Positions 57,762-59,276 of a DNA stretch of 59,276 nucleotides are shown here, piece by piece; positions within the stretch are counted from its first letter, which is position 1; the number at the start of each line of letters is the position of its first letter. The notes beneath the pieces were generated by a model. That model was given only the letters and a program-made list of their open reading frames with translations, was not told where the DNA came from and did not search any database. The translations under genes and the position numbers were made by a program. This DNA comes from Nonomuraea sp. MG754425 (GTDB taxonomy: Bacteria > Actinomycetota > Actinomycetes > Streptosporangiales > Streptosporangiaceae): NCBI RefSeq assembly GCF_021699195.1, contig NZ_SSXE01000032.1:1-59276 (forward strand), read 5' to 3'.

Positions 57762-59213
57762 GTGGACGTCGTCATCGCCGGAGCCGGCCCGAACGGGCTG
57801 ATGCTGGCCTGCGAGCTGAGCCTGGCCGGAGTCACGCCGGTCGTCGTCGAACGCCTGCCCCGGCGCAGCGACCAGCCCAAGGCCAACGGGATCGTCGGCC
57901 AGGTCGTCCGGCTGCTGCGCCGGCGCGGCCTGGCCGACGAGGAGGCCGCCATGCCCGCGTTCGTGTTCGGCGGGATGCCGCTGCGCCTGGCGGGCCTGAA
58001 GGACAACCCGCTGCACGGGATGGGCGTCAGCCAGCCCGTCCTGGAGGAACTGCTCGAGAAGCGCGCGCTCGACCTGGGCGTGGAGATCCGGCGCGGGCAC
58101 GAGCTGACCGGGTTCACCCAGGACGCCGACGGGGTGAGCCTGGAGCTGACCGGGCCCGGCGGGCCGGACGAGCTGCGCACCCGCTACCTGGTCGGCTGCG
58201 ACGGCGCGCACAGCGTGGTCAGGAAGGCGTCCGGGATCGGCTTCCCCGGCTCGCACGCGGCCGACGTCGTCAGCCGCACCGCGCACGTCGCCATCCCCGG
58301 GGCGGTGACCAGGCAGGTCGAGCTGGACATTCCGGAGGTGGGCACGTTCGTGCTCTACACCTGGCACAGGACCGAGCGGGGCGCGTACGCGATCATGCCG
58401 GCCGGTCCCGACGTGTTCACCGTCGCCGCGATGGAGTGGGAGCGCGCCGCGCCCGGCGACGACGTGCCGATGACCATCGGCGAGCTGGGCGAGAGCCTGT
58501 CCCGCGTGCTCGGTCTGGGCGAGCGGGGCGTGCCCCTGGCCGAGCCGCCCGGCCCCGGGCCGCGCCTGCTGCGGCGGCTGAACGGGCGCGACACCCGGGT
58601 GGCCGACCGGTACCGCGCGGGCAGGGTGTTCGTGGCGGGCGACGCCGCGCACGTGCACTCCGCCATGGGCGCCCCCGGGCTCAACCTGGGCCTCCAGGAC
58701 GTCGTCAACCTGGGCTGGAAGCTGGCCGCGCAGGTGCGCGGCTGGGCGCCGGCCGGGCTGCTCGACACCTACGACGCCGAGCGCCGGCCCGCCGCCGAAC
58801 GGGTCGCCATGCACAGCCAGGCCCAGCTCGCGCTGGTCGCGCCGGGGCCCGAGGTGACGGCGCTGCGGACGGTGTTCGGCGAGCTGCTGGGCGACGAGGC
58901 CGCCCTCGGGCGCATCGCCGCCATGCTGGCCGGAGCGGACGTGACCTACCCGATGCCCGCCCCGGCGCACCCGCTGCTCGGCCGCTTCCTGCCCGACCTG
59001 CCCCCGGGGGCGGGCGCAGGGGCGCGGCCCGTGCTGGCCGGCGCGACGGACGGGCTGCGGATGCGTCACGGGCGGGTGGACGTCGTACGCTCCGGCGGGC
59101 CCGAGGCCGTGCTGGTGCGGCCCGACGGTTACGTGGCGTGGGCCGGCGAGCCCGACGAGACGCTGGACGAGGCGCTGCGGACGTGGTTCGGCGAGGCACT
59201 CGAAGCCGTGTGA
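57762..59213 (+). CDS. FAD-dependent aromatic-ring-type monooxygenase, 483 aa
   Basis: Class A flavoprotein hydroxylase (PHBH/MhpA/rifampicin-monooxygenase-like). FAD motifs: DVVIAGAGPNGLMLACEL with GxGxxG at the N-terminus, VGCDGAHSVVRKASGI (DG motif), and GRVFVAGDAAHVHSAMGAPGLNLGLQDVVNLGWKLA (GD motif). The C-terminal 110 residues are the thioredoxin-like dimerisation part. Start GTG 57762 has GAGGAG 7 nt upstream; ATG 57747 would add five residues. Twelve bp after the TetR gene. Substrate could be an aromatic metabolite or antibiotic. The stop is well inside the window; 59214-59276 holds no gene. Confidence 0.9.
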   Translation: MDVVIAGAGPNGLMLACELSLAGVTPVVVERLPRRSDQPKANGIVGQVVRLLRRRGLADEEAAMPAFVFGGMPLRLAGLKDNPLHGMGVSQPVLEELLEKRALDLGVEIRRGHELTGFTQDADGVSLELTGPGGPDELRTRYLVGCDGAHSVVRKASGIGFPGSHAADVVSRTAHVAIPGAVTRQVELDIPEVGTFVLYTWHRTERGAYAIMPAGPDVFTVAAMEWERAAPGDDVPMTIGELGESLSRVLGLGERGVPLAEPPGPGPRLLRRLNGRDTRVADRYRAGRVFVAGDAAHVHSAMGAPGLNLGLQDVVNLGWKLAAQVRGWAPAGLLDTYDAERRPAAERVAMHSQAQLALVAPGPEVTALRTVFGELLGDEAALGRIAAMLAGADVTYPMPAPAHPLLGRFLPDLPPGAGAGARPVLAGATDGLRMRHGRVDVVRSGGPEAVLVRPDGYVAWAGEPDETLDEALRTWFGEALEAV

Positions 59214-59276
59214 CCCTTCAGGCCCGAAGCGGCGTGATCGGCCGGGGCCGTGGGGCGGCGGGGTGGCCCGGGAGGG

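Overview
The window is very GC-rich DNA from an actinomycete chromosome. It shows strong third-position GC bias, many GTG and TTG starts, 1- and 4-bp stop/start overlaps, an F420-type oxidoreductase, an ECF41 sigma factor, and many TetR, LacI and PadR regulators. Gene content fits a soil saprophyte of the Streptosporangiaceae (Nonomuraea-like), but the genus is an inference. There is no transposase, integrase, CRISPR array, phage gene or rRNA. Genes are densely packed, and no gene-free stretch exceeds about 300 bases.

Left third (1-25,300): a large secreted subtilisin-like protease with a CebR-like operator; an NmrA/epimerase-type gene with an ECF41-like promoter; a minus-strand run of PadR regulator, GAP-family membrane protein, NhaA antiporter fused to a DsbA/thioredoxin domain, and a small membrane protein; an atypical SDR sharing a PadR-type operator; a DyP peroxidase; a broken response-regulator receiver; a TetR/MFS efflux pair with a shared operator; a CynX/NimT-type transporter overlapping an AlaX-like editing protein; the ECF41 factor SigJ with its own TGTCACA/CGTC promoter; tRNA-Ala(GGC); small NTPases; a GNAT; a WYL regulator; a PLP-dependent decarboxylase; a phosphoesterase.

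Centre (25,334-43,604): an L-arabinose island. It holds a secreted multidomain GH51 arabinofuranosidase, two near-identical LacI repressors, a YtfQRT-YjfF-type importer, a ChvE/MmsAB-type importer, and araB-araD-araA. Six related CG-centred LacI operators (core TTGTTAGCG-TAACAA) stand in front of the five transcription units. The island therefore covers polymer cleavage outside the cell, uptake by two ABC systems, and conversion to D-xylulose 5-phosphate, all under one operator type.

Right third (43,616-59,276): an alditol oxidase; an LLM oxidoreductase; a second atypical SDR with a TetR and a perfect 24-bp operator; a methyltransferase upstream of a type III polyketide synthase and an ICMT-family methyltransferase (BpsA/BpsB-like); an orphan asparagine-synthetase-like protein without the glutaminase cysteine; a vWA lipoprotein; a second identical tRNA-Ala(GGC); and a CGNR zinc-finger / VOC / flavin-oxidase-like module with repeated CCGTTAGA elements, next to a TetR/FAD-monooxygenase pair.

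Two cross-cutting signals stand out. First, two ECF41-type promoters 15 kb apart link sigJ to the epimerase-like gene. Second, many genes, mostly regulators, have a TANNNT-like -10 box 6-8 nt before the start codon and no Shine-Dalgarno, implying leaderless mRNAs. All family calls are by eye from motifs; no database search was run.
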